The position numbers were made by a program, and so were the translations under genes. 64,000 nucleotides of DNA from Hyphomicrobiales bacterium (GTDB lineage Bacteria > Pseudomonadota > Alphaproteobacteria > Rhizobiales > Rhizobiaceae), in contig UCFC01000013.1 of the NCBI GenBank assembly GCA_900471515.1, positions 237,078 to 301,077 on the forward strand, given 5' to 3'. How positions within the stretch are numbered: the first letter of the stretch is position 1; each line of letters starts with the position of its first letter. Of this stretch, positions 42,258 through 51,535 are shown piece after piece. Under the pieces are notes generated by a model. That model searched no databases, had not been told where the DNA came from, and worked only from the letters and a program-made list of their open reading frames with translations.

Positions 42258-43552
42258 CGATGCAGTCGCAACGCTCGCTGAACCGCCATATCCTGTCCGT
42301 CTGGATCCTGTCCGTCGCCCTTGTCGGCGGCATGGGAGGCTGGGCCGCGTCGACCGCGCTGTCCAATGCCGTCGTCGGGCAGGGGACTGTGATCATCGAC
42401 CAGAACGTGAAGAAGATCCAGCATCTGACGGGAGGCATCGTCTCGGAACTGATGGCGCGGGAAGGGGCGCATGTGCAGGCCGGTGACGTCCTGCTGCGTC
42501 TCGACAGCGCCTCGGCAAAGGCCAGTCTCGCCATCATCGACAGCAATCTTGCCCAGCTGCATGTGCGGCGCGCGCGCCTGCAGGCCGAACGCGTCGGCGC
42601 GACCGAATTTTCCACCGACGACCTTGCCGCGGATGGCATCGATATCGCCGCCAACAGGAACCTCGTCGACGGCGAGCTCCAGCTCTTCAACGCTCGCCAG
42701 TCGTCGCTGCTCGGCATGCGCAGGCAGCTGGAAGAGCGCAAGGCGCAGCTAGCCGAGGAGATACAGGGCGATACGCTGCAGCTCGCATCGATCGATGAGG
42801 CGATCCGGCTCGTCGATCAGGAATATGATGCCGCAAGCAAGCTCTATGACCAGCAGATCGTCACCATGCAGCGGGTCAACAGCCTCAAGCGCCAGCGTGT
42901 CGAGCTCGACGGAAACCGCGGCGAGCGCCTTTCGGCCCGTGCGCAGGCCGAAGGCAAGATCGCCGAGATCAACCTGCAGATCCTGCAGCTCGACGAGGAT
43001 CGAAGGACGGAAAATTCCAAGGACCTGACCGATGTCGAGGCCAAGATTTCAGAGTTGCAGGAGCGCCGCATCGCAGCCGTCGATCAGCTGAACCGGCTGG
43101 AGCTGCGCGCCCCGATGAGCGGGCGCATCTATCAGCTCACCGTCCATACTGTCGGCGGCGTCGTCAATCCCGGCGAGGTGCTGATGCTGCTGGCGCCGGA
43201 TCAGCGCGACCTGACCATCGAAGCCAAGATCGCCACGCGCGATATCGACCAGCTTACGCTCGGCCAGAAGGTCGATATCCGCTTCAGCGCCTTCGACCAG
43301 CGCACCACGCCGGAAGTGCAGGGCGATGTCGTATCGATTTCGCCCGATGTCGTGACCGAGCAGCGCAGCGGCCTGGACTATTATCCTGTGCGCATCAAGC
43401 CGGAACCGGCAAGCCTGGAGAAGCTCACCGACATGGCGCTCTATCCCGGCATGCCGGCCGAGGTCTTCATCAAGGTCGCGGACCGCTCCGTCATCTCCTA
43501 CATGACGAAGCCGCTGATGGACCAGATCAGCCATACGTTCCGCGAACAGTAG
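42254..43552 (+). CDS. Type I secretion membrane fusion protein, HlyD family
   Basis: 432 aa periplasmic adaptor linking the ABC exporter to a TolC-like channel. It has a single N-terminal transmembrane helix (about residues 15-38). Biotinyl-lipoyl half motifs appear at VIDQNVKKIQHLTGGIVSELM and at RAPMSGRIYQLTVHTVGG, separated by a long alpha-helical hairpin (about 85-280), and a beta-barrel follows. Its ATG overlaps the stop of the ABC gene (ATGA), so the two should be made together. Confidence 0.93.
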   Translation: MTMQSQRSLNRHILSVWILSVALVGGMGGWAASTALSNAVVGQGTVIIDQNVKKIQHLTGGIVSELMAREGAHVQAGDVLLRLDSASAKASLAIIDSNLAQLHVRRARLQAERVGATEFSTDDLAADGIDIAANRNLVDGELQLFNARQSSLLGMRRQLEERKAQLAEEIQGDTLQLASIDEAIRLVDQEYDAASKLYDQQIVTMQRVNSLKRQRVELDGNRGERLSARAQAEGKIAEINLQILQLDEDRRTENSKDLTDVEAKISELQERRIAAVDQLNRLELRAPMSGRIYQLTVHTVGGVVNPGEVLMLLAPDQRDLTIEAKIATRDIDQLTLGQKVDIRFSAFDQRTTPEVQGDVVSISPDVVTEQRSGLDYYPVRIKPEPASLEKLTDMALYPGMPAEVFIKVADRSVISYMTKPLMDQISHTFREQ

Positions 43553-43610
43553 CTGGCCGGCCGAAGGGCAGGGAGGGCCGGGACGGCTTCGCCCCGGCGC
43601 ATCCTGTCGC

Positions 43611-44801
43611 TCATGCCGCCCTGGCGATTGCGCCATGCGGGTCGAGAACGAATTTCGTCGCCGCACCCTGGTCGAAGCTTTCATAGCCCTGGGCGGCGTC
43701 TTCCAGCGAAATCACTTTCGCGTTGACGATGTCGGCGATCGGCAGGCGATCGTGCAGGATCGCCTGCATCAGCTGCCGGTTATATTTGAGCACCGGCGTC
43801 TGGCCCGTGTGGAGGGATTGAGCCTTGGCCCAGCCGAGACCGAAGCGCAGCGACAGGCTGCCGTGTTTTGCGGCATCGTCCACCGCGCCCGGATCTTCCG
43901 TGACATAGAGGCCGGGAATGCCGATGGAGCCGGCGGCGCGGGTAATTTCCATCATCTGGTTCAGCACGATCGCCGGCTGCTCGCCGCCGGAATGTCCTCG
44001 CGCTTCGAAGCCGACGGCATCGATGGCGCTGTCCACTTCATTGGTACCGACCACCTGCGCGATCATGTCTCCGAGCCGGTCGCTCTTTGAGAGATCGATG
44101 GCTTCGAAGCCGACCCGGCTCGCATGGGCGAGGCGGTCCTTGTTGAAGTCGCCGATCATGACGACGGCCGCACCGAGGATGCGCGCGGAGGCGGCCGCCG
44201 CGAGCCCGACCGGACCGGCGCCGGCGACATAGACCGTCGAACCGACGCCGACGCCGGCGCGCACCGCGCCGTGGAAGCCGGTCGGAAGGATATCGGACAG
44301 CATGGTGAGGTCGCGGATCTTGGCCATCGCCTTGTCGCGGTCCGGAAATTTCAGGAGGTTGAAATCGGCGTAGGGGACCATGACGTAACGCGCCTGGCCG
44401 CCGATCCACCCGCCCATGTCGACATAGCCGTAGGCGCCGCCGGCGCGTGACGGGTTGACCGTCAGGCAGACGCCGGTGTCCTGCGATTTGCAGCAGCGGC
44501 AGCGCCCGCAGGCCACATTGAAGGGCACGGACACGATATCTCCGACATCGAGCATTTCGACATCGATGCCTTTTTCGATGATCTCACCGGTGATTTCATG
44601 TCCGAGCACAAGGCCGGGCATGGCTGTCGTGCGGCCCCGCACCATGTGCTGATCCGAGCCGCAGATATTGGTGGAGATGACCTTCAGGATAACGCCATGT
44701 TCGATGCGGCGGCCATCCGGCGCTTCGAGTTTCGGATCGTCAATGTCGCGGACTTCCACTTTTCCGGGCCGCAAATAGACGACGCCACGGTTCTTGCTCA
44801 T
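43611..44801 (-). CDS. fdhA: Glutathione-independent formaldehyde dehydrogenase (FdhA-like zinc alcohol dehydrogenase)
   Basis: 396 aa zinc-dependent medium-chain dehydrogenase resembling Pseudomonas putida FdhA, which oxidises formaldehyde with a tightly bound NAD. Catalytic zinc residues are C47 and the H68-E69 pair; structural zinc Cys are 98, 101, 104 and 112; the NAD fold has GAGPVGLAAA. The QSLHTGQTPV segment and the long insert after the catalytic domain are typical of this group. GGAGGAG precedes the ATG at 44801. It is convergent with the HlyD gene (58 bp). The 278 bp upstream of it hold no gene I can see. Confidence 0.9.
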   Translation of the reverse strand: MSKNRGVVYLRPGKVEVRDIDDPKLEAPDGRRIEHGVILKVISTNICGSDQHMVRGRTTAMPGLVLGHEITGEIIEKGIDVEMLDVGDIVSVPFNVACGRCRCCKSQDTGVCLTVNPSRAGGAYGYVDMGGWIGGQARYVMVPYADFNLLKFPDRDKAMAKIRDLTMLSDILPTGFHGAVRAGVGVGSTVYVAGAGPVGLAAAASARILGAAVVMIGDFNKDRLAHASRVGFEAIDLSKSDRLGDMIAQVVGTNEVDSAIDAVGFEARGHSGGEQPAIVLNQMMEITRAAGSIGIPGLYVTEDPGAVDDAAKHGSLSLRFGLGWAKAQSLHTGQTPVLKYNRQLMQAILHDRLPIADIVNAKVISLEDAAQGYESFDQGAATKFVLDPHGAIARAA

Positions 44802-45079
44802 TTCCGTCTCCTCCGTTGAAGTCAGGGCAACGCACGAGCAGCTCCTCCCGCTGCGGTTGCCTGTCACAGAGTAGACCAGAAAGATCGATGCGCCGTCCCG
44901 AAAGCGACGCTTTGCCGGCGGAAACCAGCAAAACCGGGCCAGGCGCCGGACGCATGATGCGGTCCGGCCACTCGCCCGGCGGACCCGGGGCAGGCGGCCT
45001 TTCCCCGGCGGGCGGGGTGCGTTTTGCCGGGGCGCCGCGTTGGCGCCGGCACGGCTTCCGCTTCAGCTGCAGTGAGGGC

Positions 45080-47929
45080 CTATCTTACCGCCGCCGGCAA
45101 TACTTCGAATTTCCAGAACTTGTCCGGCTGGAAATAAGTCGTGGCGAACCGGCGAATATCCTCGGCGGTGACTTTCTCGTAGCCGCTGAGATTGTTGCGA
45201 ATTCGATCCAGGCGGCGAGGGTCCGTCTGAGCGCCGTTCAGATACTGTACCCAATATTCGTTGCCTTGCTGCTGGTGCCTCAGCGTCTCGACAATCGGCG
45301 CGCGGGCGCGCACCAGTTCGTCCGGCGACACATCGTTTGACCTGAGATCGGCGGCGATCCTGTCCACCAGCGCATAGAAATTTTCGACCTTGCCCGGTGT
45401 CGTCTCGACATAGAGATAGGCGTAGCCGTAGCCGGGAATGTCCCATGACAGGTCCATTGCGGCCTGCGGGCTGTAGGTTGCGCCTTCCGCGATGCGGAAC
45501 TGTTCGATCAGCCTGTTTTCGAAGATCTGGCCGGCAACATTCGCGACAAAGCCCCGCTGCATGTCTGAAAGCATATCCCCGACGGGAACGGCCACGATCG
45601 CTGCGGCATTGTCGGACCGGCCGTTATGGGTCCGCAGGACCGGCTTTTCGGCAGGGACGGGAAAATGCACGTCGTTTGCCATATCGCCTGGCGCCGTGTC
45701 CGGTCGGGCCGGTAAAGCGCCGAAGGTTTCGGCCGTCAGGCGGATCGCATCGTCAATCCCTATATCGCCGACGATGGTGATATCGATCGGACCGGTGGAG
45801 ACGTGGGGCCGGAACAGTGCTTCGAAATCTTCAAGCCTTGTGGCGGACAATTGTGCGCGGTCAGGGAAGGTCCAGCGTGGATCGCCGGAATGCACGAGGC
45901 CGGCGAAATCGCGGCTGATGACGGCCCCCGGCGTCGCATCATACTGATCGAGATTGTTCAAATACGCTTGCTGGACGCGCTTGAAAACCTCCGGTCGATA
46001 GGTGGGATCGGAAGTGTAGGCGGCCATGATCTGCAATTGGGTCGCAAGATCCCCCGTCTGTGTCTGGCCGGTGAATTGAAAGGAGCTGTCGCCCACGGAA
46101 AAGTCGATGCCGGCGATCTTGGCGGCCAGCGCCTTCTGCAGATCCGGATAGTCCATGGCCCTGGTGCCTGACAGGACGACAGCCGGCGATGCCCAGATCG
46201 CCAGGGGATGGTCGTTCGGCAGGCCCAGCCGGCCGTGACCGATATCCTCGCGCACCAGCACCTCGTTTGCGCGCAGCTTGGTCGGCTTGATGGTGAGCCG
46301 CACGCCGTTGGCAAAGCGCACCATCGTCAGGCCGAGATCCTCCACGGCCTTGCGTTCGACGACAGCGCCGGGCTCGCCGAAATGCGTATAGGGCCAGACG
46401 ACGGCTGCCGCCGAGGAGGGCGCCGTGACGGGAACGGCACGGGAGGCGTCATAGACCTGCCGCAGGTCGTTTGCGCCACCCTTTGGTGCCTGTGCGGTCT
46501 GCAGCATGAGTTGCGGGCCGTTGCCGGAAAAGAGACGAGCCAGCGTCTGGTTGACCTCGGCCGCCGTCAGCCCATTCACGATGTTTTCGAACATCGACAG
46601 GTCTTCGGCAGGCGAGGTGAAGACCTGGTTGTCATCGACGCTGTTGGCCAGCAGCGAAGCGATATCGGTGCTGGTGCGCGTCTGAGCACCCGCGGCAGCG
46701 GCCTCGAGCAGCGAGCGATATTCCGTGATTTCGCGATCGACCTCTGTCTGGTCGGCCCCGAACTGCTGGAAGCGGCGCTGCTCCTGATCGATGGCCGCAA
46801 GCGCCGCCTGCCACTTGTCCGCCTCGGAATTTGCCATGACGACGACCAGATGGGCAGAATCGAAAAGATCCTGCGATCCGACGGTGGCGCTGAGGAAAGG
46901 CGCATTGGCCCTGTTGGACATGGCGCCCAGCCGACGCTTGAGAACCAGAAGTCCAAGATCTTCGATCAGCTGCTGGCGGCGCTTGGCGAACGTGTCGGGA
47001 GAGGCGTCGTAGGGGCGCGTCCAGGCGATCTTTACATTCGTGGTGCCGCCGGGGACCGTAATGATCTCGGCACTTTCGCTTTTCGGCCGGAGCGTGCCGA
47101 GATCGGGTTCAGGCGGGGCAGGGGTGGTGGCCTTCCAGTCGCCAAAGCGTTGCCGGATCTGGGTTTCGATCGTGTCGGGATCGACATCGCCCACGACGAT
47201 CAGCGTTGCGCGCTCGGGCCGGTAGTTGGCCCGGTAGTAGTCGCGCAGCAGATCGACAGGTGCGTTGCTGATGATGTCGACCTTGCCGATGGGAGCACGC
47301 TCGCTCACGCGCTGGCCGGCGAGCAGGGAGTTCGTGACGCCGATTGCGGCGCGATATTGCGGCGTGTCGCGCAGCCGTTCTTCCGACAGGATGACGCCGC
47401 GCTCTCGATCGAAAGCGCCGGCATCCAGCGTCAGTTCGCTCGCCGTTTCGCGCATCAGCATCAGTCCGGTGGCGAGCGTGTCCGCATCGACTTCGGGCAG
47501 GTCGAGCGCATAGACGGTCTCGTCGTAGGAAGTGTTGGCATTGGTGTCAGGCCCAAAGGCCAGGCCCTTGCGCTGCAGGATGCGGATCATCTCGTCGCCG
47601 GCGACATGCGTCGAGCCCTTGAAGGCCATATGTTCGAGGAAATGCGCAAGTCCCTGCTGATCGTCCCGCTCGTCGAGCGAGCCGGCGCCGATCCGAAAGC
47701 GGATGGCCGCCTGTCCCGGCGGCGTGGCATTGCGCATGATCGCAAACCGCATGCCGTTTTCGAGCGTACCGAAACGAATGCCGGGTTCCGCCTGCAGGTC
47801 GCTTTGCGTCTGGGGCCAGGGCGCGGACGGATTTTCCGCAAAGGCCGGCAGACCCGATGCGAAGAGTGCGGCAAGCGCTGCCGCCAGGAGTTTCGAAAGG
47901 ATAGGGAAATTCATATATTTGAGGGGCAT
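45080..47929 (-). CDS. M16 family zinc metallopeptidase, large (two-repeat) form
   Basis: 949 aa exported protein with a signal peptide (hydrophobic residues about 10-30, ending PAFAEN). The inverted zinc motif H96-F-L-E99-H100 is in the first M16 domain, with the third ligand Glu in RGVILSEERLRD near 170. A second inactive M16 pair follows from about residue 500, giving a clamshell of four domains as in pitrilysin-type enzymes. The start at 47929 was chosen because AGGA lies close upstream. The GC-rich 3' flank has a GGCGCC hairpin but no T tract. Substrates are unknown, possibly periplasmic peptides. Confidence 0.93.
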   Translation of the reverse strand: MPLKYMNFPILSKLLAAALAALFASGLPAFAENPSAPWPQTQSDLQAEPGIRFGTLENGMRFAIMRNATPPGQAAIRFRIGAGSLDERDDQQGLAHFLEHMAFKGSTHVAGDEMIRILQRKGLAFGPDTNANTSYDETVYALDLPEVDADTLATGLMLMRETASELTLDAGAFDRERGVILSEERLRDTPQYRAAIGVTNSLLAGQRVSERAPIGKVDIISNAPVDLLRDYYRANYRPERATLIVVGDVDPDTIETQIRQRFGDWKATTPAPPEPDLGTLRPKSESAEIITVPGGTTNVKIAWTRPYDASPDTFAKRRQQLIEDLGLLVLKRRLGAMSNRANAPFLSATVGSQDLFDSAHLVVVMANSEADKWQAALAAIDQEQRRFQQFGADQTEVDREITEYRSLLEAAAAGAQTRTSTDIASLLANSVDDNQVFTSPAEDLSMFENIVNGLTAAEVNQTLARLFSGNGPQLMLQTAQAPKGGANDLRQVYDASRAVPVTAPSSAAAVVWPYTHFGEPGAVVERKAVEDLGLTMVRFANGVRLTIKPTKLRANEVLVREDIGHGRLGLPNDHPLAIWASPAVVLSGTRAMDYPDLQKALAAKIAGIDFSVGDSSFQFTGQTQTGDLATQLQIMAAYTSDPTYRPEVFKRVQQAYLNNLDQYDATPGAVISRDFAGLVHSGDPRWTFPDRAQLSATRLEDFEALFRPHVSTGPIDITIVGDIGIDDAIRLTAETFGALPARPDTAPGDMANDVHFPVPAEKPVLRTHNGRSDNAAAIVAVPVGDMLSDMQRGFVANVAGQIFENRLIEQFRIAEGATYSPQAAMDLSWDIPGYGYAYLYVETTPGKVENFYALVDRIAADLRSNDVSPDELVRARAPIVETLRHQQQGNEYWVQYLNGAQTDPRRLDRIRNNLSGYEKVTAEDIRRFATTYFQPDKFWKFEVLPAAVR

Positions 47930-48160
47930 TTTGTCCTGGCGCGGCCATTGGGAGGTGTGTGACATCGGCCGGACTATCAGGCAGGTCGCGACTCGCATCA
48001 ACGTCTATTTTCCGTCACGGATAAGAGTTGAAAGGCGCGCTTGCCTGCAGATTGGGCAATTCAGGGAAGGGTCCCTTGTATTTCGCCCGTAGTTCCGCCC
48101 CGCGAAATATGCGGGGCGGCACCTGGTCGGTTCAAGGACATCCAGGCAGGGGCGCGGAAG

Positions 48161-48433
48161 CTACAGGGGAATTCCGCCGACGCCGGTGCTGGGCGGGCCG
48201 CTCGGGGCCGATGGAGCAGTTGAATTGGACGGGCGGACCGTGCTCGAGCTCCCATTCGCTTCGCTTGGTGAAAATTTGGAAAGATTATCAAGGAGCTCCT
48301 GGTTTTCCTGCTGTTCTTTCGCCAATTCCCTCCCGTCACTGACGAGTGTGCACCCCTGGAGGAGGCTCGCTGCGATTGACAGCGCTGCCGGAAGCAAGAG
48401 TAGGTATTTGATACGCCGGACTTGAATTGGCAT
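48161..48433 (-). CDS. Small lipoprotein, function unknown
   Basis: 90 aa protein with a basic N-terminus, a hydrophobic segment and the lipobox LLQGC, so it is probably lipid-modified at Cys28. The mature part starts with a short charged helix (DGRELAKEQQENQELLDNLSKF) and ends in a Ser/Pro/Gly-rich tail. GAGGGA precedes the ATG at 48433. It lies between the M16 peptidase gene and the winged-helix regulator, both on the same strand. No family is recognised. Confidence 0.65.
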   Translation of the reverse strand: MPIQVRRIKYLLLLPAALSIAASLLQGCTLVSDGRELAKEQQENQELLDNLSKFSPSEANGSSSTVRPSNSTAPSAPSGPPSTGVGGIPL

Positions 48434-48709
48434 GTGAATAGGGTCCCTCAGCAAAAAATCTGCGCGCGGTTTTCTTTGACGCGTCGCGCTCGTGATGGTT
48501 TCAGCCAGTTATTGCCCTCTGTCTCCGCCTTCTGGAGGGATTGGATCGTCAGATCGGCAACAGCGGTCGTGGCTATCAGGCAATTGTTTGCCCAATATTT
48601 GAGAATTGAAAAAACCGGTCTCGTGATTGGTTTGAGCAGGACGAGCGGCAGCGCCTGCCGCCAGAGCGTTCTCTGGTGGCCTGGCCGCTTGCACCATTGG
48701 CAGCGATGT

Positions 48710-50317
48710 TCAGGCTGAGGCGAGGGAGCCTATGCTGCTAAGCACGAAGTCAGGCACGACCTTCTGGCCGTACAGTCGCGACAGATGCGCAATCATGTTG
48801 CGCATGATGTTTGCACGCCCTTCCTCGGATCTGACATGGCGCGTGGACGTAAAGTAGAGATACTCTATCGCCCTTGTCGCGCGATGGGAGCCGAGTTCAG
48901 CAGCAGCACGCTCTGATACGTTCGGTAAAGCCTGGTCCGGCTGAACGGCCAGCCAGCCGATCATCAGGGCAATCTCCGGCGGGCAATCCGTACCGAGGTT
49001 GCTCATATCGGTGGCCTGGGCTGCCGAAGGCGCGTTCTGGCCTGCGGCGAGCAGCGCGATATATTTCAGGACTCTCATATGGCGGTGGAATTCCGAGCCC
49101 GGTTCGGCCGCCCGGATGCCCTGATTGAAGAAACCGACAGCTTCATCGAAATGACCGCGCGCAAACCGGAGCTGCCCGAGAATGGGCAGGGCGGCAGTGA
49201 AATCCTGGATCCGGGTGAGGGCGCGCTCGACGATTTCCTCGGCGAGTTCAAGATGGCCGCGGTTGATGAAATAGAGGAGCTTGGCGGCTCCCAGCATCAG
49301 CAGGGGTCTGTCCTCTATTTCTGGCAGGCACTCCAGCACGGTGGTTTCGATCTCGCCTTCTATGCGATCGCGTTCCGCAAGGTCTATGCCTTCGAACGGA
49401 CTGGTAAGCACAAGGCGCGCAAAGAGGTGCAAACCCCACTGGATCGCGGCGTCCGCATCGAAAGGATCCTGCTCGCGGCCTTTGGCAAGCTGTTCGCCGC
49501 TCGCCAGCCATTTCGGATTTGAGACGGACAACAGCGTGGAACCGCTTCGGTGCCGAACTTCAGGCGCTTCATCCGTGGGCACGCCGAGCCCGTTCGAAGC
49601 CTCTTTGAGGGCCCGTTGCAGCACGCTGACAACGCCTTCGGAGACGCGCGACGCCTCGTTTGCAAAGGACCCGTCGTCGGCAGAATCGAGATGCAGGCGA
49701 AACGCTTTGACGATGCGCTTCGACGGCATTTCCCGCAAGGTGGCCGCGCAGTTGATGCGTCCGGCATCAGCGTGAAAACTCACCTGCAGAAAATAGCGCA
49801 ACTTGTCATAGGCCGCGAGAAGATGCCGCTCGAGGACAACGACCTTGTGGCCGGCGCCGATACCGGCGGCAATCATCTCCTGAAGCTTGCCCATCAGGGA
49901 CAGGCTCTGCTGACGCAGCGGGTGGCTCTGGAGCTCGAAGGTCGGACCGATAATGAGGAAGGCATCGATCGGATCGGTCCGGGACGGGGTGGCGATCCAG
50001 ACATAGCCCTCGCCATATTGCGTTGCGATGAAACTGGGTGACTTCGCGTTGTCGCCGAGCTTCAAGCGCAACCTGTTGACCAGAAAATCGATATTGCGGT
50101 CGGATGGATCGGAGCCCGGTTGAGCGATCTCATCCAGCAGGCGGCTGCGGGTCATGAGGCGTCGCGGATTGCCGGTGAAGGCCAGAAGAAGGGCGCGTTC
50201 GTTCCTGGTGAATTGCAGTGTCTGCCCGTTGCGATGCACGAACATGCACGTCTCGTCTATGATAACATCTCCAAAATGGAGGTTTTGTGCCTTGGCTGAA
50301 TCCGCAAATGAAATCAT
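48710..50317 (-). CDS. Winged-helix (OmpR-type) transcriptional regulator with helical-repeat C-terminus
   Basis: 535 aa. Residues about 10-110 form a Trans_reg_C domain (FTRNERALLLAFTGNPRRLMTRSRLLDEI and the SDRNIDFLVNRLRLKLGD recognition segment, ending YGEGYVW). A central domain with FLIIGPTFE follows, then a C-terminal region of TPR-like helices (about 300-500). There is no receiver domain and no transmembrane helix, so it resembles HilA/CadC-type or adenylate-cyclase-like TPR regulators. The start at 50317 is the best-supported ATG. The downstream lipoprotein gene may be its target; this is inference. Confidence 0.8.
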   Translation of the reverse strand: MISFADSAKAQNLHFGDVIIDETCMFVHRNGQTLQFTRNERALLLAFTGNPRRLMTRSRLLDEIAQPGSDPSDRNIDFLVNRLRLKLGDNAKSPSFIATQYGEGYVWIATPSRTDPIDAFLIIGPTFELQSHPLRQQSLSLMGKLQEMIAAGIGAGHKVVVLERHLLAAYDKLRYFLQVSFHADAGRINCAATLREMPSKRIVKAFRLHLDSADDGSFANEASRVSEGVVSVLQRALKEASNGLGVPTDEAPEVRHRSGSTLLSVSNPKWLASGEQLAKGREQDPFDADAAIQWGLHLFARLVLTSPFEGIDLAERDRIEGEIETTVLECLPEIEDRPLLMLGAAKLLYFINRGHLELAEEIVERALTRIQDFTAALPILGQLRFARGHFDEAVGFFNQGIRAAEPGSEFHRHMRVLKYIALLAAGQNAPSAAQATDMSNLGTDCPPEIALMIGWLAVQPDQALPNVSERAAAELGSHRATRAIEYLYFTSTRHVRSEEGRANIMRNMIAHLSRLYGQKVVPDFVLSSIGSLASA

Positions 50318-50579
50318 CTCAATTCCAACGCCTGACGGGCGCCGCAGCCAATGAGACGCTAAGCGACCGACGCCCAAACCCGACTGCGCGTGCTTATAAG
50401 ATCAGTATGCGTAAAACAATATACGTCGTTTGACAGAAGCGATCGGCGCTCACAGCTTTCGACGACGTGGAGCCGGGATGCCATCCCGTCAATCGGCGAG
50501 GGTGCGCTGCAGATCGCGTTCGCTCATCGCAATCAGTCCCATCCGCTTGTCTCCCACGTCATCAAAACGTCAGGAGAGT

Positions 50580-50628
50580 GACATTCCAACTTTGCAGAAA
50601 CAGGACATTCTAACTTTGCGGCTACATA
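50580..50628. mobile_element. Possible terminal repeats of a lost insertion sequence
   Basis: GACATTCCAACTTTGC (50580-50595) and GACATTCTAACTTTGC (50604-50619) are near-identical and 24 bp apart, ending in GGCTACA. Multiple short direct repeats next to a CA end are typical of IS21-type termini. No transposase frame is present, so at most one end remains. The other 361 bp between the regulator and the DUF2161 gene hold nothing else I can identify. Confidence 0.35.
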
Positions 50629-50678
50629 TGAAGATCGCATAAGATAGATTATGGAACTAAAACCTATACCGGATGGCT

Positions 50679-51347
50679 CTACTCGGCCGCCTGCATCTCC
50701 GGCTGCGGCCAGCGTTGCAGCGCTTCCCGCCCGGCATCCGTCAGCCCATAGATGCCTCTGTCGAGCCGCTCGAACCAGCCGTAGACATTGGATCGCAGGA
50801 TCTTGGCTGCCTCCGGCACGCCGGTCCTGATGTCGCGTGTGCGCAGCGGTCCTGACGCCAGAGCTGCCGCGCAGCCGAGTGCCTGCTGGCGATATGCCGT
50901 CATGAGCGGAGTTCGCGTGCTGCCGCCGAGCGCCGGATCGCCGCGGCGTTTCTGGTGCTCGCGCATGAGCCGCGAACGCCGCTTCGGATTTGTCCGCGGC
51001 ATCGGCGATACGGAGCCGACGATGACGCTGACGTCGCCGGCATCCGAGATTCCCAGCATGCCGATACCGAGCCTGCGGCAGAGGTCGCGGTAGCGCTTGT
51101 CGGCCTCGCGGCCCTTGCCCTTGGCCGAAATCCGCGCCGCAATCCAGACTTCGTCGGAAATGGCCGCGCGATCGACGGCCTGCAGGATGAGTTCGAGATT
51201 GAAGCTCATCTTCAGTTCGCAGACCACGACCACGGGCGGATCGTCGTCGCTCAAGCCCACGAGATCGCAGCCGCCGACTTCGCCCTTGACGACATAACCT
51301 GCCTTTTCGAGAAAGCCTTTGACGGGCAGATAGAGCGACGTTTCCAT
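50679..51347 (-). CDS. DUF2161 family protein, PD-(D/E)XK nuclease-like fold
   Basis: 222 aa DUF2161 protein. The N-terminal half shows a nuclease-fold pattern: a helix with a Glu (FLEKAGYVVKGEVGGCDLVGL), then PPVVVVCELKMSFNLELILQAVDR, in which D...ELK fits the PD-(D/E)XK core. The C-terminal half looks like a winged helix. It is likely a DNA-acting enzyme, but activity is not known for the family. The ATG at 51347 was chosen because GCAGG lies nearby; an ATG at 51380 has no ribosome binding site. Confidence 0.8.
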   Translation of the reverse strand: METSLYLPVKGFLEKAGYVVKGEVGGCDLVGLSDDDPPVVVVCELKMSFNLELILQAVDRAAISDEVWIAARISAKGKGREADKRYRDLCRRLGIGMLGISDAGDVSVIVGSVSPMPRTNPKRRSRLMREHQKRRGDPALGGSTRTPLMTAYRQQALGCAAALASGPLRTRDIRTGVPEAAKILRSNVYGWFERLDRGIYGLTDAGREALQRWPQPEMQAAE

Positions 51348-51535
51348 GGGCCTGCGGATCGAAGAAAAGAATCGTTCCATAATCTACATCGATCCGCCGA
51401 TACGCGACACCGTATCGATCGCATCAGCCGGATACACGGCATGGCCGTGGATGGCCGTCAATGCATCCCTTCTCAGGTTGACGGAAAACCCTCAAGACGC
51501 TAGCACGCTCCAAGCGTATTTGGGGGTAATTCAAT

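Noticed and set aside
44930..45079. GC-rich repeats and a GGCGCC hairpin after the M16 gene as a terminator.
   Set aside because: There is no T tract and several overlapping GC-rich foldbacks exist, so I do not call a terminator.
51381..51535. Possible yybP-ykoY Mn riboswitch upstream of the TerC-family gene.
   Set aside because: No convincing conserved loop sequences or paired stems were found, and the leader is short.
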